Positions 29,511 to 37,869 of a DNA stretch of 64,000 bases are shown in pieces. The notes beneath the pieces were generated by a model. The model ran no database searches and was not told where the DNA came from. It worked only from the letters and a program-made list of their open reading frames with translations. Both the position numbers and the translations under genes were made by a program. The number at the start of each line of letters is the position of its first letter. Position 1 is the stretch's first letter. This DNA is from Bacillus sp. MRMR6 (GTDB lineage: Bacteria > Bacillota > Bacilli > Bacillales > Cytobacillaceae), in contig NZ_MSLS01000014.1 of assembly GCF_001940785.1 (NCBI RefSeq), positions 27,787 through 91,786 of the forward strand, in the 5' to 3' direction.

Positions 29511-30815
29511 CTAAAAAATATATATTTCTTCATTGAAGAATTGTCGTAACGTTTCTTTTTTTCTAACTTCAGATATTCGATTATTTTCAATCGCAACAAT
29601 ACCCGGTTTTTCCTTGATAAAGGAAGGATTAAAAACGATTGTATATGCACCAACATTTTCAAATATAATGTAATCATTCGTTTTAGGAATCTTTTCATGA
29701 AAATTATAAGCTAAATAATCTTTTTCCAAACAAGTGTAGCCAACGATATGAAAATCCTCGTTATTCCCAAAATCAACACTATCTTGCCTAACAATTTTCA
29801 TTGGAAGATTCTTTTTATGCATGGTTGGTTTGATATTATGTACACTGCCATCTACCAACACAAAGTTATGGTCTTTTATTGATTTTGTATCAATTACCTT
29901 AGCAACAAATTGAAATACATTCGCAACCATTGAAATACCTGGTTCTATAATTAAATTGGGTTTCGTTTTATAGTGGCCAAATTCGTTATTCATAACCGTG
30001 CACACTGCTTCAGCATATTCCTCAAATGTTGGAGTATTTTCGATAAGGATTTTAGGTACTTCCCCAAAGAACCCTCCGCCAATGTCTATATAATCTAAGT
30101 CTGTTAATGTGTATTCCTTTGCCAGGTTACACAAAACTTGAGTTATTTTTTGAAAGGTTTCTACCTTTCTCATGCTAGTAGAAAAATGACCATGCAGCCC
30201 TGAAATTTGCACATTTTTTATTCTACTTAACTTGTTCATTGCCGAATCAAAGTCTCCATTTTCCAAGCAAATACCGAACCTACTGACTTCGTGACCTTCA
30301 ACGAGAGGACTTTCTCCATTTTCTGAGAGATCAAAATTCACTCTTAATCCTACTTTTACTTTTCGATTTGGATTATTTCGGGCATATTCTTCTACAAAAT
30401 TTATCTCATATTGGGAATCAAGATTGATTTTACTTTCGTTTTCTAAAGCATAGTAAATATCCTCTTTATTCTTTAACGGACCATTAAAAATAACTTTTTT
30501 AGGGTCTACACCTATCTTTATTGCCAAATCATACTCTAATCTAGAAACTACTTCTGCATGGGCTCCTAGATTTTTAAGTTGTTTACATACAAAGGGCACG
30601 TAATTGGTCTTATACGAATAACCGATAATAAATTGGTCATATCGACTTTGAAAAGCATACTCAATCTTTTTGTAGTTTTCTCTTAATTTATCTACATTCA
30701 ATAAATAAAAAGAAGCCCCATACTTTTTCTCTAACTCTGTCAAAAATTTATGGCTAGATATTAGTTCATTCTCCATTCTAAAATTGGCCACATTCTCCAA
30801 ATGATATTCCCCCAT
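29511..30815 (-). CDS. PLP-dependent amino acid decarboxylase (LysA/BtrK-like)
   Basis: A 434-residue fold-type III decarboxylase, relative of diaminopimelate and ornithine decarboxylases. The PLP Lys is in IGYSYKTNYVPF near residue 65, the glycine-rich phosphate loop in IDIGGGFFGE near residue 220, a further PLP contact in IIEPGISMVAN, and the catalytic Cys in VGYTCLEKDYLA near residue 350. Start choice is uncertain: ATG 30815 has no site upstream, while TTG six codons in stands behind GGGGGAA. Its ACP and ATP-grasp neighbours fit a decarboxylase for a carrier-bound amino acid, as BtrK acts in butirosin synthesis. Primary lysine synthesis is unlikely here. Confidence 0.82.
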   Translation of the reverse strand: MGEYHLENVANFRMENELISSHKFLTELEKKYGASFYLLNVDKLRENYKKIEYAFQSRYDQFIIGYSYKTNYVPFVCKQLKNLGAHAEVVSRLEYDLAIKIGVDPKKVIFNGPLKNKEDIYYALENESKINLDSQYEINFVEEYARNNPNRKVKVGLRVNFDLSENGESPLVEGHEVSRFGICLENGDFDSAMNKLSRIKNVQISGLHGHFSTSMRKVETFQKITQVLCNLAKEYTLTDLDYIDIGGGFFGEVPKILIENTPTFEEYAEAVCTVMNNEFGHYKTKPNLIIEPGISMVANVFQFVAKVIDTKSIKDHNFVLVDGSVHNIKPTMHKKNLPMKIVRQDSVDFGNNEDFHIVGYTCLEKDYLAYNFHEKIPKTNDYIIFENVGAYTIVFNPSFIKEKPGIVAIENNRISEVRKKETLRQFFNEEIYIF

Positions 30816-30845
30816 TTAAACATCAAGTCATGCACAAACTAAAGT

Positions 30846-31775
30846 TCATGTTAAAATATGAACTTTTTCATCCTGGTTTGTACTGAACTTTGTTTTATTA
30901 GCAAAATAATCTACTACTATATGATCAATATCTTCATCAAATTTTCTAGCGAAGAAATCCCCTGATTTCTCTATTAAAGGAATATCAAGATTGGTTAAGT
31001 ATTGCGGTGAACTTTGTTCACTGAACTTTTCTCCCCACTTGAGAAACATAAAATTGTTATTTACTACGTCTATTTTATAGGGCGAATTCATAATTAGTGT
31101 GTGAAAAAACCACTCATCCGGACACAATGTATTTTCAAAATATTTAAAGTACCATTCATTGTTATCTAGAAACTCTATCATGTATTCAGCAACCTCTAAA
31201 GGCACACTAAACCATTGAGATCCGTTAAAGAATGAGTATTCTTTTGGCCAATAATTAGTGTTAGGAAAAATATTTAGTCCTCTACGATATAAGCTTTGTA
31301 GTACTCTCCTATAAATCCTATTAGGGTGGGGGGTTGTATACCGCTTACGTGTATTTTTGGGCCAATTAATATTCATTAGTCCTAGATTAAATCTGCTAAC
31401 ATCCCGTAAAGTCATATATATATTTTTTTTATCACTTAATAAAAAATCTTTAAATCCATCCTTGATCAGTAAGTCTTGGCCGCTTCTTAAACAAACATAA
31501 TCATATTTCTTATTAGCAGCCAAAACCTCCCTTAGCAACATGGTAGTAGTTGTGACTTGGCTTATGTCACCCCATTCACAATTAATGCTGTCCTTCAGCA
31601 CAGTCACAAATGGGCTTTTTATGATTTTTTTGCTCATACTTTCATAACTTCTTTTGTCAATATGAACAAAAACATCTGCATAACCATCAGAGATAAGCTG
31701 GTTAATAAACTTATTCACTTGATTAGGATTTTTGTGGATTTGTAACATATAGGCCGTTCGTGGTATGGAAGCCAT
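30846..31775 (-). CDS. GT14 core-2/I-branching-type glycosyltransferase
   Basis: A 309-residue glycosyltransferase resembling the core-2/I-branching beta-1,6-N-acetylglucosaminyltransferase family. Typical are AYMLQIHKNPNQV, DVFVHIDKRS, the CLRSGQDLLI segment, NGSQWFSVPLEVAEYM and CPDEWFFHTLIMNS with the catalytic Glu. I choose ATG 31775, eight nucleotides after AAGGGG. Bacterial members sit in surface-glycan loci. It heads the ACP/ATP-grasp/decarboxylase set, and two palindromic motifs lie upstream. Confidence 0.8.
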   Translation of the reverse strand: MASIPRTAYMLQIHKNPNQVNKFINQLISDGYADVFVHIDKRSYESMSKKIIKSPFVTVLKDSINCEWGDISQVTTTTMLLREVLAANKKYDYVCLRSGQDLLIKDGFKDFLLSDKKNIYMTLRDVSRFNLGLMNINWPKNTRKRYTTPHPNRIYRRVLQSLYRRGLNIFPNTNYWPKEYSFFNGSQWFSVPLEVAEYMIEFLDNNEWYFKYFENTLCPDEWFFHTLIMNSPYKIDVVNNNFMFLKWGEKFSEQSSPQYLTNLDIPLIEKSGDFFARKFDEDIDHIVVDYFANKTKFSTNQDEKVHILT

Positions 31776-31818
31776 ATTCATATCCCCTTAAAAAATAATC
31801 TTCTGGAAAAACCTATTT

Positions 31819-31834
31819 TTCTTTATAAAGAACA
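31819..31834. repeat. Palindromic motif copy 1, upstream of the GT14 operon
   Basis: TTCTTTATAAAGAACA; the first 14 bases are a perfect palindrome. It lies 44 bp before the GT14 start and matches copies at 31892 and 37788 with one or two changes. Probable operator for an unknown regulator. Confidence 0.55.
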
Positions 31835-31891
31835 TTAAAGCGAGAATTTTTTTATAATATTAAAAATTTAACTTATTTGAACTAATTTTAG

Positions 31892-31907
31892 TTCTATATA
31901 AAGAACA
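31892..31907. repeat. Palindromic motif copy 2, upstream of the GT14 operon
   Basis: TTCTATATAAAGAACA, preceded by G so the arms GTTCT / AGAAC are perfect. It is 73 bp from copy 1. Apart from these copies and a partial one near 31923 the AT-rich gap 31776-31960 contains nothing supportable. Confidence 0.55.
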
Positions 31908-31960
31908 AGTCAACCGATATTTTTCTTTATATAACTATCAATTTCGCCATTTTACTAATT

Positions 31961-33751
31961 TTATCGTAATGCTTCCTTTTGCTTTTTTAATAGATTTCCA
32001 AGCACTCCACGTTTCTCTTTAGCTAGCAAACTATACTCTCCATGCTGAATAACCTCTCCTTGATCTAGCACTATTACACGATCTGCATTACGAATTGTCG
32101 ATAGTCGGTGGGCAATCACGATTATTGTCATTTTTCCTTTTAACCTGTCAATAGCCTCCTGTATCTTTAATTCGTTTTCAGAATCCAATGCGCTAGTCGC
32201 CTCATCTAGAATCAGGATTGATGGATTCCGTAAAATAGCACGTGCAAGAACAATTCGCTGCCGTTCTCCACCAGAAAGCTTAATCCCTCTGTCCCCAATG
32301 ATTGTATCCAATCCTTGTGGCAGCCTTCTTACAAACTCTCCTGCAGAAGAAAATTCAAGAGCCTCCCACATTTGTTCTTCTGTTGCAGTTTCATTAATCA
32401 GTAGAAGATTATCCTTAATGCTTGTATTAAAGAGGAAAGGATCTTGCGGCACATAACTAACAGCTCTTCTTAAGGATAAAAGTGTTTTACCTCTAAGCGG
32501 GGTTCCGTCTACCAACAGTTCTCCACTTTCTGGAGAATTAAGACCCATCAATAAATCAATTAATGTACTTTTACCAGCCCCAGAACGTCCTACGACAGCG
32601 GTAGTTTGGTTAACAGGGAAATTAACATTAATATTCTTTAATGCATATTGAGGCTTGTTTTTATAATATCGAAAAGAAATATTGCTGCATTGTATTCCTT
32701 CTCTAATTTGTAACGGTTCCGTCTTGTCTGTACACTCCAATTCTCTATCCGCATGACATTCTTTATGTAAAGCCATTACCGCCTTAAACGAAGGGAGAGT
32801 TGCAGCAATCTGCTCCATGGAGGATTGTATTCCCGAGACTCTTGGCCATAACCTTGAAAAAATAATTATGATTAACATCAATTCACCAGATTGTGCCTGA
32901 TACAAATTTATTGCTACTAAAATAAAGAGAGCAATTAGAAGGGCTGAGGATGCTTTATAATAGAATTGAGATTTGGTCCTTAATTTTGTATATGCAACCT
33001 GTTCATCTCTCATTTGCTGAGTTATATTTTGATACCATTCCATCCGGGATTCTTCCAAGGTATTGCTTTTTATATCCTTGATCCCGTTTATTTGATCGGT
33101 AATACCTGCAAGATAACTCTTTCCTAGTTCAAAATTTGTATTGCCTAAGGCTAAAGAGCGCCGAAGAAATTTGCGGTTAAAGAAAATGAGAACTAATCCA
33201 CTTAGTAGTACAAATATTGTTATATTTGGTGAAAGAGCAAAGGCCAAAGCAATCTGTATGAAGGTAAAGATCAATGAGGTAATGAATTGTAAAAAAGAAT
33301 GTGTTCCAGCACTTGCACGGGTTATTTCTGTTGTTAATAAATTTATTAAATCCGATTTTCTTTTCTTGATAAAGAAATCCCAGTTGGAATAAAGAATCAA
33401 ACTGTAGGTATTTATCCGTAAGTATCTGAAAAAGCCATGCTGGATCATAGCATTTCTGATCGTGATTTGACGTTGTAATACATTTTGGCCAATAACAATT
33501 AAAACATAAATGGCTAATATCATTGGTAACACCAAATTATTAGGAATAGTTTGTAATAGATTGAATGCCCCTACACTAAATACCTTTCCAATATCAATGT
33601 TTACGATTCCACTGATATTTATCATTGGAATCAACAATAAAATTCCAATACCTTCAAGTAAACTAATAAAGACCATTGCAATGAGATTCATATATAAAGT
33701 CTTTCCAGCAAACACGTGGATTTGCTTCAAGAAATAATTCACATGTTTCAT
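31961..33751 (-). CDS. Lasso peptide ABC exporter (fused permease-ATPase)
   Basis: A 596-residue half-transporter: six transmembrane segments in the first 320 residues and an ATPase with Walker A GRSGAGKST, signature LSGGERQR, Walker B SILILDEATSALD and H-loop IAHRLS. The start ATG 33751 follows CAGGGGGAAA; the longer frame adds 36 unconserved residues. No peptidase C39 domain is present, in keeping with maturation by a separate B2 enzyme. It is the last gene after B2 and should export, and give immunity to, one or both lasso products. Confidence 0.9.
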   Translation of the reverse strand: MKHVNYFLKQIHVFAGKTLYMNLIAMVFISLLEGIGILLLIPMINISGIVNIDIGKVFSVGAFNLLQTIPNNLVLPMILAIYVLIVIGQNVLQRQITIRNAMIQHGFFRYLRINTYSLILYSNWDFFIKKRKSDLINLLTTEITRASAGTHSFLQFITSLIFTFIQIALAFALSPNITIFVLLSGLVLIFFNRKFLRRSLALGNTNFELGKSYLAGITDQINGIKDIKSNTLEESRMEWYQNITQQMRDEQVAYTKLRTKSQFYYKASSALLIALFILVAINLYQAQSGELMLIIIIFSRLWPRVSGIQSSMEQIAATLPSFKAVMALHKECHADRELECTDKTEPLQIREGIQCSNISFRYYKNKPQYALKNINVNFPVNQTTAVVGRSGAGKSTLIDLLMGLNSPESGELLVDGTPLRGKTLLSLRRAVSYVPQDPFLFNTSIKDNLLLINETATEEQMWEALEFSSAGEFVRRLPQGLDTIIGDRGIKLSGGERQRIVLARAILRNPSILILDEATSALDSENELKIQEAIDRLKGKMTIIVIAHRLSTIRNADRVIVLDQGEVIQHGEYSLLAKEKRGVLGNLLKKQKEALR

Positions 33752-33812
33752 CGTTTCCCCCTGAGGAAAATGTGGCGTAGATGATAATTTATACTGGGCC
33801 AAAGAAAAAGTA

Positions 33813-34295
33813 TTATCTATTTTCACTCGGAAATTTCGCTTGCGGTACTTTATTGGCAAATTTTCCGACTACTGTGAATTTCTCCATTCCTTCAGCTCCT
33901 GAAACATAATAAGATCCACTGCGAAGCCATGCGTGTGCAATCATTTTTCCTGTTTCATCTTTTCCAGTACCTAAATAAAGAGTACTCTCGATATTTCTCC
34001 TTTTGAGCATTTTCATACCAGCTATTGCTCTTACAAGACACTGACTTTCCCAAACGGTATAACGGCTCATTGTATGAATAGCCCAAGAAATGTTGCGTAA
34101 GGTCTCCTTAGTATGGTCATTTAGCTCAAAAGAGGTCTCTTCCATATGATTGCCAAGTGATGGAGCAATTTTTTTAAAGGGCATCAATTTTAATAGTCGA
34201 GCCCACCCCAATAAAATAAAAGCTTCGAGTAACTGTTTTTTTCTATTGGAACCGAGAGATAAATATATTTTGAGTTTTCGTAAAGCTGTAGTCAT
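33813..34295 (-). CDS. Lasso leader peptidase B2 (transglutaminase-like)
   Basis: A 160-residue cysteine protease that removes the leader peptide from lasso precursors. The catalytic Cys is in VWESQCLVRAIAG near residue 84 and His in MIAHAWLRSG near residue 120, followed by an acidic position in SGAEGMEKF. The start at ATG 34295 is six nucleotides after AAGGGGAG. In two-part systems B2 works with the RRE protein B1, encoded just upstream. It is the only B2 gene in the window, so it must serve both precursors unless another exists elsewhere. Confidence 0.92.
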   Translation of the reverse strand: MTTALRKLKIYLSLGSNRKKQLLEAFILLGWARLLKLMPFKKIAPSLGNHMEETSFELNDHTKETLRNISWAIHTMSRYTVWESQCLVRAIAGMKMLKRRNIESTLYLGTGKDETGKMIAHAWLRSGSYYVSGAEGMEKFTVVGKFANKVPQAKFPSENR

Positions 34296-34306
34296 CACTT
34301 CTCCCC

Positions 34307-34597
34307 TTATCGCTTTTCAATTAATCCTTCCTCTAAGAGATGCTCTACAAACATTAACACCTGCTGCTGACAATCCATTTCCTCCACCTGGTAAACAGCA
34401 ATTAAGGCTTTCACTACATCAGAAATTTTTATTGGTGACTCAAGTAATCCCCAAATATCACCACCAATTTCACCTAAGTTGTAGTACTTACCATTTTTAA
34501 CGCTTAACATTACCTTTTCTCCGCCCATATCGCTGACAATGTTCCCTTTCCCTTGTACAACAAGATCTGTTAGTGAAATATTTGTTTTTATTGTCAT
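34307..34597 (-). CDS. Lasso B1 protein, PqqD-like RiPP recognition element
   Basis: A 96-residue PqqD-fold protein that binds the leader peptide and presents it to B2 and the cyclase. The pattern MLSVKNGKYYNLGEIGGDIWGLLE, helix pairs around VVKALIAVY and LMFVEHLLEEGLI is characteristic of lasso B1. The start ATG has AGGGGGATT upstream. Sits between kinase and B2 with gaps of 11 and 11 bp, so it is part of one transcript. Confidence 0.92.
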   Translation of the reverse strand: MTIKTNISLTDLVVQGKGNIVSDMGGEKVMLSVKNGKYYNLGEIGGDIWGLLESPIKISDVVKALIAVYQVEEMDCQQQVLMFVEHLLEEGLIEKR

Positions 34598-34608
34598 TCT
34601 TAATCCCC

Positions 34609-35526
34609 CTAATTTAAAGTCGATAATATAATTGAAGCCAGTTCATTTGCAGTAAAACGTGCAGTCGGACGTCGTAATTGATAAAAGTCCAATTTATCTA
34701 CTAAACCTGCGGTAAAGGAAAAATGCCATTCCGTCCTTCCAGACGGTCCCAGTATAAAATTACGATATGTGTGATAAAACAAGGTATGCAGCCTTTCAAG
34801 ACCTTTTACTTGGTGCATTTCAATATTCAAAGTTTCCGTTTTTACTAGTTCAAACACTCCTGCCAGTGGTATAGGTTTATTGACAAATTGAGAAGAAACA
34901 GGAACAGCAAACTTCGTCTCCCGGTCAACAATGGGACGTAATTCTTTCGTTGAAATACCAAATTCCAATAAGCTTTCCTGCCATAGTTTTTGTTGTGGAT
35001 AGGCAGGTGTTACTACCGGTAAGCCTCCGTCAGCTAACGAAACAGGGATAATATCATCACTAAGAAGTTGATAACCTTTCAACAAAAACGACGAGGCAAG
35101 TGTTGATTTTCCTGCTCCCGAATCACCAACGATCGCATAGGCTTTACCATTGATTTCGATCGCACTTCCATGAAGCGGGAGTATTTTTCGCTGAATTAAA
35201 AGAGCCCCCATACATGAACCTAGTAAATAGAGGCGTACTTGGTCTTCACTGGCTCCATCAGCAGGGGAATATTTAACTGTCATACCGTTTTCAATAGAGT
35301 AAACTGCTACATTTGGGATATGAAACATGGTTTGGTTTTCTTTAATAACAAAAAACCTGTTAGACTTTGCAAACTCGTTCCATATCTCTGTTAATTCACC
35401 CTTTTCAAAAACTATATCGTATGATTCTTCCTGACAGGTGGACTCAGGCAATTCTGGTAATGCAATATCGCTGGATACCCGAAAACCAAACCCTATGTAT
35501 AAAACCTTTTGGACTGTATTAGGCAT
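34609..35526 (-). CDS. Lasso precursor Ser kinase (HPr kinase-like)
   Basis: A 305-residue protein with a C-terminal HPrK-type P-loop domain: AIVGDSGAGKSTLASSF near residue 142, then SDDIIPVS. Homologues in paeninodin-type clusters phosphorylate the side chain of the C-terminal Ser of the precursor. Both precursors in this window end in Asp-Ser, the expected target. It starts at ATG 35526 behind GGAGGATAT, after an RNA hairpin that follows the first precursor gene. Housekeeping HPr kinase is ruled out by length, N-terminal domain and context. Confidence 0.88.
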   Translation of the reverse strand: MPNTVQKVLYIGFGFRVSSDIALPELPESTCQEESYDIVFEKGELTEIWNEFAKSNRFFVIKENQTMFHIPNVAVYSIENGMTVKYSPADGASEDQVRLYLLGSCMGALLIQRKILPLHGSAIEINGKAYAIVGDSGAGKSTLASSFLLKGYQLLSDDIIPVSLADGGLPVVTPAYPQQKLWQESLLEFGISTKELRPIVDRETKFAVPVSSQFVNKPIPLAGVFELVKTETLNIEMHQVKGLERLHTLFYHTYRNFILGPSGRTEWHFSFTAGLVDKLDFYQLRRPTARFTANELASIILSTLN

Positions 35527-35551
35527 ATATCCTCCTGCTTGTTAGAATTAT

Positions 35552-35583
35552 AGCCCTCAATCTTATATGTAAGGACGAGGGCT
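35552..35583 (-). terminator. Hairpin between precursor 1 and the kinase gene
   Basis: AGCCCTC / GAGGGCT outer stem plus an inner CTTA / TAAG pairing. A weak U-tract follows on the minus strand. Such partial terminators after RiPP precursor genes raise precursor over enzyme levels. Confidence 0.6.
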
Positions 35584-35605
35584 CTTTTCAGTAAGCGTAT
35601 GATTT

Positions 35606-35761
35606 CTAGCTATCTAAACAACTTGCATTCGATCTACCGGTGTGCGTTTCATCCAAACCATCAGAAACATCAAAACAATCAGCATTTGCATTTCCTGGAC
35701 CATTCATCGTCATACTAATATCTAGTACTTCTAATATAGGAACTTTCCATTCTTTCTTCAA
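35606..35761 (-). CDS. Lasso peptide precursor 1 (two-Cys core)
   Basis: A 51-residue precursor from a TTG start, with AAAGGAGGTGAGG a few nucleotides upstream. The leader, KKEWKVPILEVLDISMTM, has the W/YxxPxLEVLD box bound by B1 and ends with Thr at -2, as in paeninodin. The predicted core is 32 residues, opening NGPGNANAD: Asn1 to Asp9 gives a nine-residue macrolactam ring. It carries Cys10 and Cys29, which may form a disulphide across the tail, and ends LDS with the Ser available for phosphorylation. It lies 14 bp after the cyclase gene. Asn as residue 1 is unusual (Gly, Ala and Ser are commoner), so the cleavage point should be seen as predicted. Confidence 0.88.
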   Translation of the reverse strand: MKKEWKVPILEVLDISMTMNGPGNANADCFDVSDGLDETHTGRSNASCLDS

Positions 35762-35775
35762 AACCTCACCTCCTT

Positions 35776-37728
35776 TTATACGCTTTTTATAAAGCGATAC
35801 ACAATAAGGCTCCTCGTTAATAATCTGAATTCATTTGAAAAAACATACTCTGGCCGCGGATTTCCTTCTAGCTTGGATACTGCCTGTTTAATCAGTTCAA
35901 CATTCACCAATTCGGAAAACAACGAGTCTTTATAAATAGCTTTAACTTCATCAATAAAGGTATTCCAGTATGGGGCCATTCGATGAATCACATCTGCACC
36001 TTGGATACCCCTCGTTCTAAAGTTACGTCTAACTTTTTCAGGAAGATAATTTGCAGTTGCCCTGCGTATTAATGAGCGGTCCATACCATCTAGGACATAT
36101 TGTTCATCAGGTATAGATAAACAAAAGCGTATAACCCGTAAATCATTCGTAGGATCCCTATCCCAAATTCCATAACGCAGCGATAATTTTGTCGTGGCCG
36201 TCCCGCTTTTATTCCAATAGTAGGGCAGTTCATAATGACTGTTTCTATATTTGTTTAGATTCTTTGCATGAATGTTTCCATTTGAAAGGTACATACCTTG
36301 GTCTCGAAGTTTCTGATATACCTTTGTCTTTTCAGCAAATAACGGATTGATTAGCATTGAGGATTGTTCACCCGTTTGAGTTTTTTGTGTACTGGAGGTA
36401 AAAGATGTATATGTTTTTCTCATTACCATGGGAAGAATTGCAGATTTACCAGTTTGAAAATTCATACAATATTGATTTAACTCATTAAAAAGACGTTTCC
36501 ATCTTAAGCTTTTCAATAGCCGACTATAATAATTGAGTGTTAGATTAGGAGAACCCCAGGAAATTGAATGATTTCCCCTTGCTCCGTTTAATAGTACCTT
36601 AACCTCTTGTTTTTGGGCTTCTTCAAAAATCCCCTTTAACCAGAAAGAATTCTCAAAGAACTTATAAGGCATTTCCATTAATTCTAGGAAATCATCAACC
36701 TCTGTATATGGATTTCTTCCTTTAAAGTTAAAATAGTAATCATTTATATTACCAACATGGCTGACAGTTTCTTGGATATAGGGCCTTTCATCCGGATTAT
36801 AGTAATAAGCTGTCCAGTCAACAAATTCATCTTCTGGTACATAACTGTATGTATGGAGTCGTTTTTTTTGTTCATTTAGACCTTTGGCAGCAAAGCTCAC
36901 TACTGTGCCTGAATCCAATCCACCACTTAAATGTGAGCCAACGCCTCCGAATGTTCGAATTCTTGCTTTCACTGCTTTATTAAAAACGTCACGAAATGCT
37001 TCTTCATATTCTTCATTTTTTTTAAATCTTATCAATTGATTTGATACAACATTTGAATACTTTGAAATAAGCACCCTTCCATTTTTCACTGTGATTGAGT
37101 GGCAGGGAGGAAGTTGGTTAATTTCTTGATAAACAGTAAGTGACATATCAACTGCTTCTACCATTGTTGGAATAGCAAGAAATTCTGCAAGCCATTGGTC
37201 GTTAAGGCTCCTATTAATAAATGGCAGTTTAAGTATTGGTTCTATAGTGGTAGAAAAAGCAAATCGCTTATGATCATGAAAGAAATACAGTGTCCTTGCC
37301 CCTGAAAAATCTCTTGCCCCAAACAACTTCTTCTCGCGAGAGTCCCAAATCATAAAAGCGAAATCCCCCACCAAATGTTTAGGGGCTTCTTCCTGCCATT
37401 TATAATAGGCTAACAAAATTAACTTACTATCTGATATTTTTTCTCTTTGATTTTGGCTAACTTGCAATTTTTCAAATAGCTCTTCTCGATTATCAATAAT
37501 CGCATCTGCAACAATCGCAGTATTTGTACCATCATCCCAGTACGGCAGAGTTTCACCTTTTGATTGCGGGGTAATCCATTGTCCATGGAATCCCATGCTG
37601 ATTTCTTCCCCACTCCAGGTATGAATAATATCAGCTGGAAATTTCCGGAGTGAATCCATCATTATTTTAACTTCTTGAAAATTTACGGGGGAACCATCGA
37701 AATGTAAACAACCAGTTATCGCACTCAT
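35776..37728 (-). CDS. Lasso cyclase 1 (asparagine synthetase homologue)
   Basis: ATP-dependent macrolactam synthetase of 650 residues. It activates the side-chain carboxylate of ring Asp9 as AMP ester for attack by the core N terminus. N-terminal Ntn-like glutaminase domain with Ser2 in place of the catalytic Cys (MSAITGCLHFDG), so glutaminase activity is probably lost; C-terminal synthetase domain with PPi loop HLSGGLDSGTVV near residue 285. The start ATG 37728 has ACGGAGGTA upstream. A palindromic motif is 60 bp before it. Partner of precursor 1. Confidence 0.92.
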   Translation of the reverse strand: MSAITGCLHFDGSPVNFQEVKIMMDSLRKFPADIIHTWSGEEISMGFHGQWITPQSKGETLPYWDDGTNTAIVADAIIDNREELFEKLQVSQNQREKISDSKLILLAYYKWQEEAPKHLVGDFAFMIWDSREKKLFGARDFSGARTLYFFHDHKRFAFSTTIEPILKLPFINRSLNDQWLAEFLAIPTMVEAVDMSLTVYQEINQLPPCHSITVKNGRVLISKYSNVVSNQLIRFKKNEEYEEAFRDVFNKAVKARIRTFGGVGSHLSGGLDSGTVVSFAAKGLNEQKKRLHTYSYVPEDEFVDWTAYYYNPDERPYIQETVSHVGNINDYYFNFKGRNPYTEVDDFLELMEMPYKFFENSFWLKGIFEEAQKQEVKVLLNGARGNHSISWGSPNLTLNYYSRLLKSLRWKRLFNELNQYCMNFQTGKSAILPMVMRKTYTSFTSSTQKTQTGEQSSMLINPLFAEKTKVYQKLRDQGMYLSNGNIHAKNLNKYRNSHYELPYYWNKSGTATTKLSLRYGIWDRDPTNDLRVIRFCLSIPDEQYVLDGMDRSLIRRATANYLPEKVRRNFRTRGIQGADVIHRMAPYWNTFIDEVKAIYKDSLFSELVNVELIKQAVSKLEGNPRPEYVFSNEFRLLTRSLIVYRFIKSV

Positions 37729-37787
37729 ACCTACCTCCGTAAATTTCATTAAAATTTTAAACATGACCATTATAAAGAATTTTTTAA

Positions 37788-37803
37788 TTCTATATAACGA
37801 ACA
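37788..37803. repeat. Palindromic motif copy 3, upstream of lasso cyclase 1
   Basis: TTCTATATAACGAACA, identical to copy 2 (31892) except one base. It is 60 bp before the cyclase 1 start, in the short gap after the metallophosphoesterase, where a promoter is expected. A partial copy (TTATAAAGAA) lies at about 37770. Confidence 0.55.
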
Positions 37804-37869
37804 TATTGATATTAGTAAATTATCATTTATCCATTAATTTGTCAACATTCCCGAAATTGTTTAAAAGCC

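Noticed and set aside
29511..30815. Diaminopimelate decarboxylase of lysine synthesis
   Set aside because: The fold fits, but neighbours are an ACP, an ATP-grasp ligase and glycosyl/acyl transferases, and the pattern around the substrate side differs from LysA; a carrier-linked role is more likely.
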